The notes under the pieces: model-generated
What the model saw: only the letters and a program-made list of their open reading frames with translations
The model's database searches: none
What the model was told of the DNA's origin: nothing
Program-made: the position numbers and the translations under genes
From: PCRC01 sp040384665
GTDB taxonomy: Bacteria; Pseudomonadota; Gammaproteobacteria; Burkholderiales; Burkholderiaceae_C
NCBI GenBank assembly: GCA_040384665.1
Contig: JAZKIY010000050.1
Span: 10,812 to 74,811, forward strand
Length of the DNA stretch: 64,000 nt
Direction of reading: 5' to 3'
In this document: positions 16,784-25,857 of the stretch, piece after piece
Layout: the number at the start of each line of letters is the position of its first letter
How positions within the stretch are numbered: the first letter of the stretch is position 1

Positions 16784-17446
16784 ATGCTGCTCGAAACGAT
16801 AGAAATCAACCCCACCAGCCCGGCTACCGCCAGCGTCATCGTGCTGCACGGCCTGGGCGCCGATGGCAACGATTTTGTGCCGGTGGCGCACGAGTTGGAC
16901 CTGCGCGCGGCGGGCGCGGTTCGTTTTGTGTTCCCCCACGCGACCACCCGCCCGGTGACCATCAACGGTGGTTACGTGATGCGTGCCTGGTACGACATTC
17001 TGGGCACCGACCTGGTTCGGCGGGAAGACGAAGGCGGCCTGCGCACCTCGCAAACGCAGATCGACGCCCTGATTGCCGCCGAAGTGGCGCGTGGCATCCC
17101 GGCCTCGCGCATTGTCCTGATGGGTTTCTCTCAGGGCTGCGCCATGGCGCTGATGACCGGTTTGCGCCACAGCGAACGGCTGGCCGGCATCGTCGGCCTG
17201 TCGGGCTACTTGCCACTGGCCGCCACCACCGCCGCCGAACGCCATGCCGCCAACGCCGACGTGCCCCTGTTCCTGGCCCACGGCCGGGTGGACCCGGTGG
17301 TGCCACTCGCCCGAGCCGTGGCTTCGCGCGACGCGTTGCAGGCGCTGGGCTACACGCCCGAATGGCACGAGTACCCGATGCCGCACTCGGTCTGCGCCGA
17401 AGAGATCGCCGACATCAACCGCTTTTTGCTGCGCGTGCTGGGCTGA
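16784..17446 (+). CDS. Carboxylesterase / phospholipase-like alpha/beta hydrolase
   Basis: A 220-residue cytosolic serine esterase of the short carboxylesterase family (acyl-protein thioesterase-like). The catalytic triad is visible: Ser in GFSQGCAMAL, Asp in HGRVDPVVP and His in YPMPHSVCAEE; HGLGADGNDF supplies the oxyanion hole. Length is typical. The ATG at 16784 is preferred to the in-frame 16718 because the family starts here. It is followed 9 bp later by queC, probably in one transcript. Confidence 0.9.
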   Translation: MLLETIEINPTSPATASVIVLHGLGADGNDFVPVAHELDLRAAGAVRFVFPHATTRPVTINGGYVMRAWYDILGTDLVRREDEGGLRTSQTQIDALIAAEVARGIPASRIVLMGFSQGCAMALMTGLRHSERLAGIVGLSGYLPLAATTAAERHAANADVPLFLAHGRVDPVVPLARAVASRDALQALGYTPEWHEYPMPHSVCAEEIADINRFLLRVLG

Positions 17447-17455
17447 AAGTCTGAC

Positions 17456-18172
17456 GTGGCCATGCACAAAAACGCCCTGGTCTTGTTCTCGGGGGGGCAA
17501 GACTCCACCACCTGCCTGGCGCTGGCGCTGTCGCGCTACGAACGGGTCGAGACGGTCGCTTTCGATTACCGGCAACGCCACAGTGTCGAGCTCCAGGCGC
17601 GGCTGGAGGTGCTGGACCAGATCAAGCGGCAGTTCCCGCACTGGGCGCCCAAGCTCGGCGAAGACCACCTGTTGGACCTGGCGGTGCTCGGCCAGGTGAG
17701 CGAGACCTCACTCACGCGCGACACGGCTTTCAAAATGGAAAGCTCCGGCCTGCCCAACACCTTTGTGCCGGGCCGCAACCTGCTGTTCCTCACCCTGGCG
17801 GCGGCACTGGCTTACCGGCGCGACCTGGAAGTGATCGTCACCGGCGTCTGCGAGACCGACTTCTCCGGCTACCCCGACTGCCGCGACGACAGCATGAAGG
17901 CGATGCAGCTGGCACTGTCGCTGGGCATGGACAAGCGCTTTCTGATCGACACGCCGCTGATGTGGATCGACAAGGCACAGACCTGGGGCCTGGCCCACCA
18001 CCTGGGTGGCCAGCCGCTGATCGACCTGATCGTCGAACACACCCACACCTGCTACCTGGGCGACCGCGAACACCGCCACGCCTGGGGCTACGGCTGCGGC
18101 AGCTGCCCGGCCTGCGAGCTGCGCGCTGCCGGCCACGCGCGCTACACCGCCGGCGTGGCGCTCAACCCATAG
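17456..18172 (+). CDS. queC: 7-cyano-7-deazaguanine synthase QueC
   Basis: Converts 7-carboxy-7-deazaguanine to preQ0 with ATP and ammonia, in queuosine synthesis. The PP-loop FSGGQDSTTC is at residues about 11-20. The zinc site is at the C-terminus: Cys in HTCYLGDREHRH, then GCGSCPACELR. The start is either the GTG at 17456 or the ATG at 17462; the coding content is the same. The last 31 bp overlap the convergent ABC exporter gene. Other que genes are not in this window. Confidence 0.96.
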   Translation: MAMHKNALVLFSGGQDSTTCLALALSRYERVETVAFDYRQRHSVELQARLEVLDQIKRQFPHWAPKLGEDHLLDLAVLGQVSETSLTRDTAFKMESSGLPNTFVPGRNLLFLTLAAALAYRRDLEVIVTGVCETDFSGYPDCRDDSMKAMQLALSLGMDKRFLIDTPLMWIDKAQTWGLAHHLGGQPLIDLIVEHTHTCYLGDREHRHAWGYGCGSCPACELRAAGHARYTAGVALNP

Positions 18173-19920
18173 GCGGCTGGCGCGCCGCTGGCCTGCGGCG
18201 TGAGCACCCACTGGCGGTTGTGAAATGCCGCCACGCCAGGCCGGTGTGCGATGGACACCAAGGCACCGCCAGTGGCCTGCACCATCGCCCGCAAGCGCTG
18301 GTACAGCACCGCCTCGGCGGTTTCGTCCAGCGCGCTGGTGGCCTCGTCGGCAAACACCCACTTCGGCCGCTTCAGCAGCACCCGCGCCACCGCCAGGCGC
18401 TGCTGCTCGCCACCTGAGAGCTTTTGGCTCCAGGCGCCTTCCTCGTCGAGGCTCTCTGCCAAATCGGGTAATAACGCGTCGGTCAGCGCCTGTTTCAGCG
18501 CCGCGTCGCTGTACTGCGCAGCGGGCAAGGGGTAGGCCAGCGCGTCGCGCAGTGGGCCATTGGGGAAGTAGGGGCGCTGCGGCAGGAACATGCTGTCGGC
18601 CGGCAGGTCCACCTGCCCGGTGGCATGGGGCCAGATGCCCGCCAGCGCCCGGAACAGGGTGGACTTGCCGCTGCCCGAAGGCCCCTGCAGCAACACCGCT
18701 TCGCCCGGCTCGGCCTGCAGTGTGGCGTTGGCGAGCAGCACACGGCCGTCGGGCAGGGCCAAGGTCAGGCCGTGGGCCTGGAGTGAACCGTCACTTACTA
18801 CGGTATTGATAGCACTATCACTAGGTTTCACTAAGGCTAACCGGCTAAAAGACTCTTCAAACCCGGTCAAACGGTCGGTGGTGGCCCGCCAACTGGCCAA
18901 ACCGGCGTAATTGTCCACAAACCAGCTCAGCGAGTCCTGCACCCGGCCAAAGGCGGACGAAATCTGGATCAACTCGCCCAACTGGATGGCGCCGCTGAAA
19001 AAGCGCGGCGCGGCCACCACAAACGGGAACACCACCGCCGCCTGGCCAAAACCCACGGTGAACCAGGTCAGGTTCTTTTGTGCCTTGATCAGCCGGAGGT
19101 AGTTCACCAGCACCCGGTCGAACCGCAGGCTCAGGTGCTGGCGTTCGACCGCCTCACCTTTGTCGAGCGCGATCGATTCGCTGTACTCCCGCACCCGCAC
19201 CAGGTGGTGTCGAAAATCCGCTTCGACCCGTTCCTGTTCAAAGTTGAGCTTGATCTGTGGCCGGCCAATGTAGTGCGTGATCACGCTGCCGACGCCGCAG
19301 TAGGCCACCGCCGCCCAGACCATGAAACCGGGGATGGTGTAGCTGCTGCCGCCCAGACTGAAGGCAAAAGCACCGCTCAGGCCCCACAAAATGCCCACAA
19401 AACTCACCAGCGTGACCAGCGCGTTCAGCAGCCCCATGCTGAGCGAAATGGTCTGGCTGGTGAACAGGTTCAGGTCCTGCTGGATGCGCTGGTCCGGGTT
19501 GTCGGGGCTGGCGCCGTGGGCGGCGGCGTAGCGGGCCAGTTCAATGCGGTAGAAGGCCTGGTTGGACAGCCAGCGGCCAAGGTAGGCGCTGGTCATCCAG
19601 GCGCGCCAGCGCATCTCCAGCAGCTGCGTCAGGTAGAAGCGGTAGACCGAGATCACGATCAACCCGAACGCCAGCCAGCAAAAGCGGCCCAGCTGCGCCC
19701 AGAAGACAGCGGCGTCCTTGTTTTGCAGCGCGTCGTAGAACACCCGGTTCCACTCGTTGAGCAACACCAGCATGTAGACCGCCGCCAGGTTCAGCACCAC
19801 GATGGCGGCCAGCAGCGCGCGCGCTTTCCATTTTTCTTCAGACTGGAAATACGGCACCGACAGCGCCCAGACCTTGCGGCAGAACGCGGTGAACGACGCG
19901 AATTTGGCAGACAGGCGCAT
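18142..19920 (-). CDS. Fused ABC transporter, SbmA/BacA-YddA-like permease with ATPase
   Basis: A 592-residue half-transporter. The N-terminal membrane domain (about residues 20-330) is of the SbmA/BacA family (NEWNRVFYDALQNKD, RWRAWMTSAYLGRWL, NPDQRIQQDLNLFT); the C-terminus is an ATPase with Walker A GPSGSGKST, signature LSGGEQQRLAVAR and Walker B WVFADEATSALDE. Family members move peptides, cobalamin-like compounds or very-long-chain acyl groups; the substrate here is unknown. The ATG at 19920 is favoured over 19989. Residues about 361-374 in the linker (LALVKPSDSAINTV) are encoded by a copy of a dispersed repeat. Confidence 0.88.
   Translation of the reverse strand: MRLSAKFASFTAFCRKVWALSVPYFQSEEKWKARALLAAIVVLNLAAVYMLVLLNEWNRVFYDALQNKDAAVFWAQLGRFCWLAFGLIVISVYRFYLTQLLEMRWRAWMTSAYLGRWLSNQAFYRIELARYAAAHGASPDNPDQRIQQDLNLFTSQTISLSMGLLNALVTLVSFVGILWGLSGAFAFSLGGSSYTIPGFMVWAAVAYCGVGSVITHYIGRPQIKLNFEQERVEADFRHHLVRVREYSESIALDKGEAVERQHLSLRFDRVLVNYLRLIKAQKNLTWFTVGFGQAAVVFPFVVAAPRFFSGAIQLGELIQISSAFGRVQDSLSWFVDNYAGLASWRATTDRLTGFEESFSRLALVKPSDSAINTVVSDGSLQAHGLTLALPDGRVLLANATLQAEPGEAVLLQGPSGSGKSTLFRALAGIWPHATGQVDLPADSMFLPQRPYFPNGPLRDALAYPLPAAQYSDAALKQALTDALLPDLAESLDEEGAWSQKLSGGEQQRLAVARVLLKRPKWVFADEATSALDETAEAVLYQRLRAMVQATGGALVSIAHRPGVAAFHNRQWVLTPQASGAPAAYGLSATPAV
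18801..18840 (-). repeat. Dispersed short repeat, in-frame copy in the ABC exporter linker
   Basis: On the minus strand this begins AGCCTTAGTGAAAC and continues with CTAG and GCTATCAATACC. It matches the lolA copy (plus strand, 297-338) at 32 of 42 positions by eye, and its first 16 bases equal those of the purN copy. It lies entirely within the open frame between the membrane and ATPase domains. Confidence 0.7.
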
Positions 19921-20006
19921 GGGCAGTTTCTCGGTAGAAGCAAAAAAGAGGCTGGCAAGACAGAGGCCGCCTTGGCCGGGAAAGTTCAACCCGGTGGGCG
20001 GCAGGC

Positions 20007-20939
20007 TCAGGCCGGTGGAACGCCGGGCAGGTTGGCAATGCCGGACGCCACATGGCCGGCGGGCACATGCTGCGCGGCCGATTCGATGTGGCCGGTCTGG
20101 TCGTCAAAAAAGAAGTCGGGCTCGAACTCGCGCAGGAACTCGCCTTTGGGCAGACCACCGAGGAACATCGCCTCGTCCACCTCGACGTGCCAGTCCATCA
20201 GCGTGCGGATGGCGCGTTCGTGCGCCGGTGCGCTGCGGGCCGTGACCAGCGCGGTGCGGATGCGCATGGCCGGCGTGCCCTGCTGCTGCAGCCGCTGCAA
20301 GGCGGACAGCAAAGGCTTGAACGGCCCGGCCAGCAGCGGCAGGCCTGCCTTGTCTTTTTCATGCTGCTGGAAGGCCGACAGGCCGTCACGCTGGAACACC
20401 TGCTCGGCCTCGTCGCTGAACAGCACCGCGTCACCGTCGAAGGCAATCCGCACCTCGTTCGGGTGCGCCTCGCTGGCGCGGGCCGAGTGCGGGTAGACCT
20501 GTGCGGCAGGCACACCGGCATCGAGCGCGGCGCGCACGTCGCTCAGGTGGGTCGACAAAAACAGGTTGGCGTGCAGCGGCTTCAAATAACGCCAGGGCGG
20601 CTGGCCGCGGGTGAAGGTGCCGCGCTGGATCGGCAAGCCGTAGTGCTGCGCCGAGCGGAACACCCGCATGCCCGAGACCGGGTCGTTGCGCGACAAAATC
20701 ACCACCTCGACCAGCTGCTGCGGTGTTGCGCCGTCAGGCGCGGCCTGGTTGAACGCCAGCAGCTTTTTCACCAACGAGAATGCCACGCCGGGCTTGGCAG
20801 GCTGGTCCAGCCGAGCCAGTTGCAGCTGCATGTAGGCGCGGTCGTCGCGCTGCTCAAACACCTCGTTTTCCTGCTCGAAATCAAACAAGGCACGCGACGA
20901 GATCGCCACCACCAGTTGCCCTTCAAGAGACGCGGCCAT
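20007..20939 (-). CDS. 5'-nucleotidase (cytosolic NT5C1-like)
   Basis: A 310-residue protein of the bacterial 5'-nucleotidase family related to eukaryotic cytosolic IA enzymes. It starts MAASLEGQLVVAISSRALFDF, has NDPVSGMRVFRSAQHYGL, the core acid/phosphoryl motif IAFDGDAVLFSDEAE, and a late DDQTGHIESA segment, as expected of a HAD-fold phosphatase. It would dephosphorylate nucleoside monophosphates. It follows gspF by 15 bp on the same strand and may be read from the same transcript although it has no role in secretion. Confidence 0.85.
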   Translation of the reverse strand: MAASLEGQLVVAISSRALFDFEQENEVFEQRDDRAYMQLQLARLDQPAKPGVAFSLVKKLLAFNQAAPDGATPQQLVEVVILSRNDPVSGMRVFRSAQHYGLPIQRGTFTRGQPPWRYLKPLHANLFLSTHLSDVRAALDAGVPAAQVYPHSARASEAHPNEVRIAFDGDAVLFSDEAEQVFQRDGLSAFQQHEKDKAGLPLLAGPFKPLLSALQRLQQQGTPAMRIRTALVTARSAPAHERAIRTLMDWHVEVDEAMFLGGLPKGEFLREFEPDFFFDDQTGHIESAAQHVPAGHVASGIANLPGVPPA

Positions 20940-20954
20940 GGCTATGGGGGCGCG

Positions 20955-22202
20955 TCAGCGCACGAGCTGGTTGAGTTCGATGATGGGCAGCAGCACCGCG
21001 AGCACGATCAGCATCACCACCATGCCCATCACCACAATCAGCAGCGGCTCCAGGATGGTGGCCAGCGCGAACGCGCGGCGCTGCACCTCGGCGCTGAGCT
21101 GCTGGGCCGCGCGCTGCAGCATCACCGGCAGCTGGCCGGTTTGCTCGCCGAGCCGGGAGAACATGCTCACCAGCCCGGGGAAGCGCTTCTTTTGCGCCAT
21201 GGCCGACGCCAGCGGCGCGCCTTCGCGCACCAGCACCAGCGCGTCCAGTGCATCGGCCCGCATGGCCTGGTTGCCGAGGGTTTCAGCCGCTGCCTGCAAG
21301 GCTTTCAGAATCGGCACACCGGCGCCGGCCAGCATCGCCAGCGTGCCAGTGAAGCGGGCGGCGTTGTAGCCCCGGGCCAGCGGCCCAACCAGCGGCAAGG
21401 TCAGCACGGCCGCATCAAACCGCTGGCGGATCGCCTCGTTGGCCAGCAGGAACTTGGCCCCAATGCCACCCGCCACCAACACCAGCAAGGCGGCCCAACC
21501 GTAGTTTTTCACGACATCGCTGATGCCCAGCATGATCACCGTCAACAACGGCAAGGCACGCTTGCTGCCGGCAAACACGTTGGCCACCTGCGGCACCACA
21601 TAGCCCACCAGGAACATCACGATCACGATGGCAATCAGCGTGACGATGGCCGGGTAGAGCATGGCGCCAATCAGTTTGCCGCGCAGGGTCTGGCGCTCTT
21701 CCAGGTCGTCGGCCAGCCGCTCCAGCACCACGCCGAGGTTGCCGCTTTGCTCGCCGGCGCCAATCACCGCGGTGTAGATGTCTGAGAACTCGCGCGGGTG
21801 CTGGCTCAGAGCCTTGGAAAAGGTCGAACCACTGTTCACCTCGGAGCGCAATGACGCGACCAGGTTGCGCTGCCGTTCGTCGGTGGATTCTTCCGACAGC
21901 GCCGTCAGCGCCCGCTCCAGCGGCAGGCCAGACGACACCAGACCGGCCACCTGCCGCGTCCAGATGGTCAGCGCGGTGGTGTTGAAAATCCGGCTGGTGT
22001 AGATGTTGATGTTCTTCCAGCCACCGCGTTTGACCGTGCCCGCTGCACCCGGCACGCCCCCCCCCTTGACCGGCTCCACCAGCATCGGCACCAGCGACTG
22101 CGCACGCAAGGTGCTGCGCGCCGCCTTCGCGGTCTCGGCATCGATCACGCCCTTGCGGGTCTGGCCCTGGGCGTCGATGGCTTCAAAGGTGTAGGCGGGC
22201 AT
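20955..22202 (-). CDS. gspF: Type II secretion inner-membrane protein GspF
   Basis: Platform protein of the T2SS, 415 residues, with duplicated helical cytoplasmic domains and three membrane spans. It begins MPAYTFEAIDAQGQTRKGVID, and shows the repeats LVSSGLPLERALTALSEE / AGVPILKALQAAAETL and PGLVSMFSRLGEQTGQLP, with hydrophobic segments near 170-195, 220-245 and 380-405. It is last T2SS gene of the run, 5 bp after gspE. Confidence 0.97.
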   Translation of the reverse strand: MPAYTFEAIDAQGQTRKGVIDAETAKAARSTLRAQSLVPMLVEPVKGGGVPGAAGTVKRGGWKNINIYTSRIFNTTALTIWTRQVAGLVSSGLPLERALTALSEESTDERQRNLVASLRSEVNSGSTFSKALSQHPREFSDIYTAVIGAGEQSGNLGVVLERLADDLEERQTLRGKLIGAMLYPAIVTLIAIVIVMFLVGYVVPQVANVFAGSKRALPLLTVIMLGISDVVKNYGWAALLVLVAGGIGAKFLLANEAIRQRFDAAVLTLPLVGPLARGYNAARFTGTLAMLAGAGVPILKALQAAAETLGNQAMRADALDALVLVREGAPLASAMAQKKRFPGLVSMFSRLGEQTGQLPVMLQRAAQQLSAEVQRRAFALATILEPLLIVVMGMVVMLIVLAVLLPIIELNQLVR

Positions 22203-22207
22203 GCAGG

Positions 22208-23599
22208 TCAGGACTCTCTGGTCACACGGACGAGTTCCTCGCGCGAGGTGATGCCGGAACGCACCAGCCGCTCGCCGTCGTCACGCATCAGCGACATGCC
22301 GGCCTTCAGTGCCGCAGCGCGGATGTCGGCTTCGGCCACCTGGTTGTGGATCAGCGCGCGCATGTTGTCGTCGGTCACCAGCAGTTCGAACACGCCGGTG
22401 CGGCCCTGGTAGCCGGTTTGCCCGCACTCGCCACAGCCCGCCCCGCCACACGACGTGCAGAGCTTGCGCACCAGCCGCTGCGCCAGCACGCCGAGCAGCG
22501 AGGAGCTGAGCAAGAAAGGCTCCACGCCCATGTCGGTCAGGCGGGTCACGGCGCTGGCCGCGTCGTTGGTGTGCAGGGTGGCCAACACCAGGTGGCCGGT
22601 CAGTGAGGCCTGGATGGCGATCTGCGCGGTTTCGTAGTCGCGGATCTCACCGATCATGATCACGTCCGGGTCCTGGCGCAGGATGGCGCGCAGGGCCTTG
22701 GCAAACGTCAGGTCGATCTTGGCATTCACCTGCGTCTGGCCCACGCCAGACAGCTCGTATTCAATCGGGTCTTCCACCGTCATGATGTTCTGCTTGCTGG
22801 CGTCGAGCCGCTGCAGCGCCGCGTAGAGGGTGGTGGTTTTGCCGGAACCCGTTGGCCCGGTCACCAGAATGATGCCGTGCGGCTGCAACACCAGGTTTTC
22901 CAGCCGGGCCAGCACATCGCCCTCCATGCCGACCGACTCCAGGCTCAGCTTGCTCTCGCTCTTGTCGAGCAAACGCAGCACTGCGCGCTCGCCGTGCGCG
23001 CTGGGCAAGGTGCTGACCCGCACGTCCACCGCACGGGTGCCAATGCGCAGGCTGATGCGGCCGTCCTGCGGCAAACGCTTCTCGGAAATGTCGAGTTCGG
23101 CCATGATCTTCAGGCGCGAGATCAGCGCAGCGTGCAGTGCGCGGTTGGGCTGCACCACCTCGCGCAGCGTGCCGTCCACCCGGAAACGCACCGACGAATG
23201 GCGTTCGTAGGGCTCAATGTGGATGTCGCTGGCGCCGTCGCGTGCGGCCTGCGTCAGCAGGGCGTTGAGCATGCGGATGATGGGGGCGTCGTCGGCCGAC
23301 TCCAGCAGGTCTTCCACCGCCGGCAAGTCTTGCATCATGCGCGACAGATCGGCGTCGTTCTCGACCTCGCTGACCACGGTGGCGGCGCTCGACTCGCCCT
23401 GCGAATAGGCCACACTGATGCGCTGGACCAGCACATCGTTTGGCAGCCTTTCCACCGTGCGGATGTCGAACTTGCGCATCACCTCGCCCAGCGCGCCAGG
23501 GGAAGTCCCGTCACTGCGGCACAGGTTCAGGTCCTTGCCGTCATCGAGCAGCAGCAGTTTGTGGGTTCGCGCAAAGGCGTACGGGAGCGGGTAACGCAC
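22208..23599 (-). CDS. gspE: Type II secretion ATPase GspE
   Basis: Cytoplasmic ATPase that powers pseudopilus assembly. The 463-residue protein has Walker A GPTGSGKTTT (about 245-254), Asp box DPIEYEL, Walker B LRQDPDVIMIGEIRD and His box TGHLVLATLHTND. The tetracysteine zinc loop CTSCGGAGCGECG appears near 380-395. The N-terminal GspL-binding domain is relatively short. It starts at GTG 23599, 13 bp after gspD. Confidence 0.97.
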   Translation of the reverse strand: MRYPLPYAFARTHKLLLLDDGKDLNLCRSDGTSPGALGEVMRKFDIRTVERLPNDVLVQRISVAYSQGESSAATVVSEVENDADLSRMMQDLPAVEDLLESADDAPIIRMLNALLTQAARDGASDIHIEPYERHSSVRFRVDGTLREVVQPNRALHAALISRLKIMAELDISEKRLPQDGRISLRIGTRAVDVRVSTLPSAHGERAVLRLLDKSESKLSLESVGMEGDVLARLENLVLQPHGIILVTGPTGSGKTTTLYAALQRLDASKQNIMTVEDPIEYELSGVGQTQVNAKIDLTFAKALRAILRQDPDVIMIGEIRDYETAQIAIQASLTGHLVLATLHTNDAASAVTRLTDMGVEPFLLSSSLLGVLAQRLVRKLCTSCGGAGCGECGQTGYQGRTGVFELLVTDDNMRALIHNQVAEADIRAAALKAGMSLMRDDGERLVRSGITSREELVRVTRES

Positions 23600-23612
23600 A
23601 AAAATCCCTTGC

Positions 23613-25853
23613 TTACTGCTTGTCCGGCGCGGGCTGGATTCTGGAAGAGGGCCGCAATGCGGGCAACAGCGCCGACTCGTTGACCTGCATCACCGCGTTC
23701 GGCTTGGGCTGGGACTCGATTTCCTTGCGGCGCATGAAGTCGTAGCGGTCCAGCGACAGGCGTTCGGTGGAATCGCCATCGCGCACCACCACCGGGCGCA
23801 GGAACATCATCAGGTTGGTTTTCTTGCGCGAGCGGTTCTGGTTTTTGAACAGGTTGCCCAGGTAAGGAATGTTGCCCAGCAAAGGCACCTGCTGCGCCGA
23901 ACCGGAATACTCGTCGGTCAGCAAACCGCCCAGCACCACGATGGAACCGTCGTCCACCACGACGTTCGATTCGATCGAGCGCTTGTTGGTGATCAAGCCC
24001 GTCAGCGCATTGACCGACGCCGGGTCCACGCTCGACACCTCCTGGAAGATCTGCATCTTGATGGTGCCGTCTTCGCTGATTTGTGGCTTCACGCGAAGGG
24101 TCAAGCCCACGTCTTTGCGTTCCACCGTCTGGAACGGGTTGACCGAGCCACCGGTGCCACCGGTGTTGGTGAAGGAGCCCGACACAAATGGCACGTTCTG
24201 GCCAATCACGATCTTGGCCTCTTCGTTGTCCAGCGTCAGCAGATTGGGCGTTGACAAAATGTTGCCGCTGCCGGAGGACTCCAGGAAGCTGGCCAGCGCG
24301 TTCAGCACATAGGCGCCGTTCGACTGCCGTGTCGCCACGCCAAGGTTCAGGCCCTGCCCCAGCGACGGCAGGTTGCCGCTGGCGGCGGTGGTCTGCACAC
24401 CAATGATGTTGGCCGTGGAACCCCCACTGAAGTTGCTGCCCACCGCGCCCAGGGTGCCGCCACCGCGGTTGCCCAACAGGGTCTGCAGCTGCACGCCAAA
24501 CTGGGCGGCTTTGTCGGTGTTCACCTCAACGATCAGGCTTTCCAGGAACACCTGCGCACGGCGGCCATCCAGCCGGTCAATCACCGCGCGGATTTGCCGG
24601 TACTGCGGCTCGCTGGCGGTGATGATCAGTGCGTTGATTGACGGGTCGGCCTGGATTTGCCCACCGGTGGAAGGCTGCGCACTGCTGCCACCAAAAGACC
24701 CACCACCCCCCTGCGCAGACGAACCGCCACTGCTCCCGGCCAGGCCGCCCAACCCACCCAGACCGCCACCGGCCGAACCCAGACCACCGGCGCCTTGCGC
24801 GCCCAGGCCAGACTGCGCCGAGGCCGTGGGCGTTGCAGACACCGACACCGCCGCCGAGCTTTGCCCGCCGATGGTGGCGCGCAAAATGGCCGCCATCTTG
24901 GTCGCGTCAGCGTTTTTCAGGTAAACCACATACACATTGCCGGTTGGGCTGGACGAGGTCGGCTGGTCGAGCTTGGCCACCAGGGTCCGCACCAGGCCCA
25001 CACGGGCCGGGTTGGCGGCCCGCACGATCAGCGCATTGCTGCGCGACTCGGCCACGATGGTGGTGCGGAACGAGGTGTCGGCCTGGCCTTGGGCCGCAGC
25101 AGCACCGCCACCGGAATCGATCAGCCGCAGAATCAGTGGCGCGATGTCGGACGCAATCGCGTAACGCAGCGGGATGATCTCCAGGTCGGTGCCATTGGCC
25201 ACGTCCATCGACGCAATGATGCGGCCCATCCGCTGCAGGTTCTCGGCGTAGTCGGTGATGATCAGCGAGTTGTTGCCAGGGTTGACGTTGATCGTGTTGT
25301 TCGGGCTGATCAGGGGCCGCAAAATTGGCACCAGGTTGTTGGCGCTCTCAAAGTTGAGCCGGAAAATCTGGGTGGCAATCTGGTTGCCGGCCAGACGCGG
25401 TCCCAGTTCAACCGGCCCCACGTTCACCGAGCCGCCCTGCACCTTGGCATCTGCCTCCGGCACCACCTTGTACAGCCCGGAGCTTTCCACCACGGTGAAG
25501 CCCTGCAAACGCAGCGCGGCCAGAAACTGGTTGAAAGCCACCTGCGGCGACACCGGCCGGTCACTCGACAAATTGACCGTGCCCTTGACGCGCGGGTCCA
25601 CCACCACGTTGCGGCCAGTGATGGTGGCAATCGTGCGGGCCACCGCCTCAATGTCGGCGTTGGCAAAATCCAGCGTCACCTGCTCACTGGCCCGCGATGT
25701 GGTCCGGGTGGTTTTCGCCGATGCCGCTTTGGCAGGCGCCGACGCAGTCGTGGTGGGCGCGGGCCTGGGGTCGGTTTGTGCCTGCAACAGCACGGGGGTG
25801 CAGAGCAACGTCACAAGCGCGAAGCGAACAGTCGCCAACGGGTAATTTTTCAT
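23613..25853 (-). CDS. gspD: Type II secretion outer-membrane secretin GspD
   Basis: Multimeric outer-membrane channel, 746 residues with a signal peptide ending LLQAQ. N0-N3 domains are visible (VTLDFANADIEAVARTIATITGRN; NLVPILRPLISPNNTIN; IIPLRYAIASDIAPLI), then the secretin core with VPFVSG and the gate region, and a C-terminal domain with VPLLGNIPYLGNLFKN. A Gly/Ser-rich insertion of about 55 residues sits in N3 (around 320-375), a known variable loop in secretins. The ATG at 25853 is selected over the 42-codon upstream extension because it begins the signal peptide. No adjacent pilotin was recognised. Confidence 0.96.
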   Translation of the reverse strand: MKNYPLATVRFALVTLLCTPVLLQAQTDPRPAPTTTASAPAKAASAKTTRTTSRASEQVTLDFANADIEAVARTIATITGRNVVVDPRVKGTVNLSSDRPVSPQVAFNQFLAALRLQGFTVVESSGLYKVVPEADAKVQGGSVNVGPVELGPRLAGNQIATQIFRLNFESANNLVPILRPLISPNNTINVNPGNNSLIITDYAENLQRMGRIIASMDVANGTDLEIIPLRYAIASDIAPLILRLIDSGGGAAAAQGQADTSFRTTIVAESRSNALIVRAANPARVGLVRTLVAKLDQPTSSSPTGNVYVVYLKNADATKMAAILRATIGGQSSAAVSVSATPTASAQSGLGAQGAGGLGSAGGGLGGLGGLAGSSGGSSAQGGGGSFGGSSAQPSTGGQIQADPSINALIITASEPQYRQIRAVIDRLDGRRAQVFLESLIVEVNTDKAAQFGVQLQTLLGNRGGGTLGAVGSNFSGGSTANIIGVQTTAASGNLPSLGQGLNLGVATRQSNGAYVLNALASFLESSGSGNILSTPNLLTLDNEEAKIVIGQNVPFVSGSFTNTGGTGGSVNPFQTVERKDVGLTLRVKPQISEDGTIKMQIFQEVSSVDPASVNALTGLITNKRSIESNVVVDDGSIVVLGGLLTDEYSGSAQQVPLLGNIPYLGNLFKNQNRSRKKTNLMMFLRPVVVRDGDSTERLSLDRYDFMRRKEIESQPKPNAVMQVNESALLPALRPSSRIQPAPDKQ

Positions 25854-25857
25854 GAGG

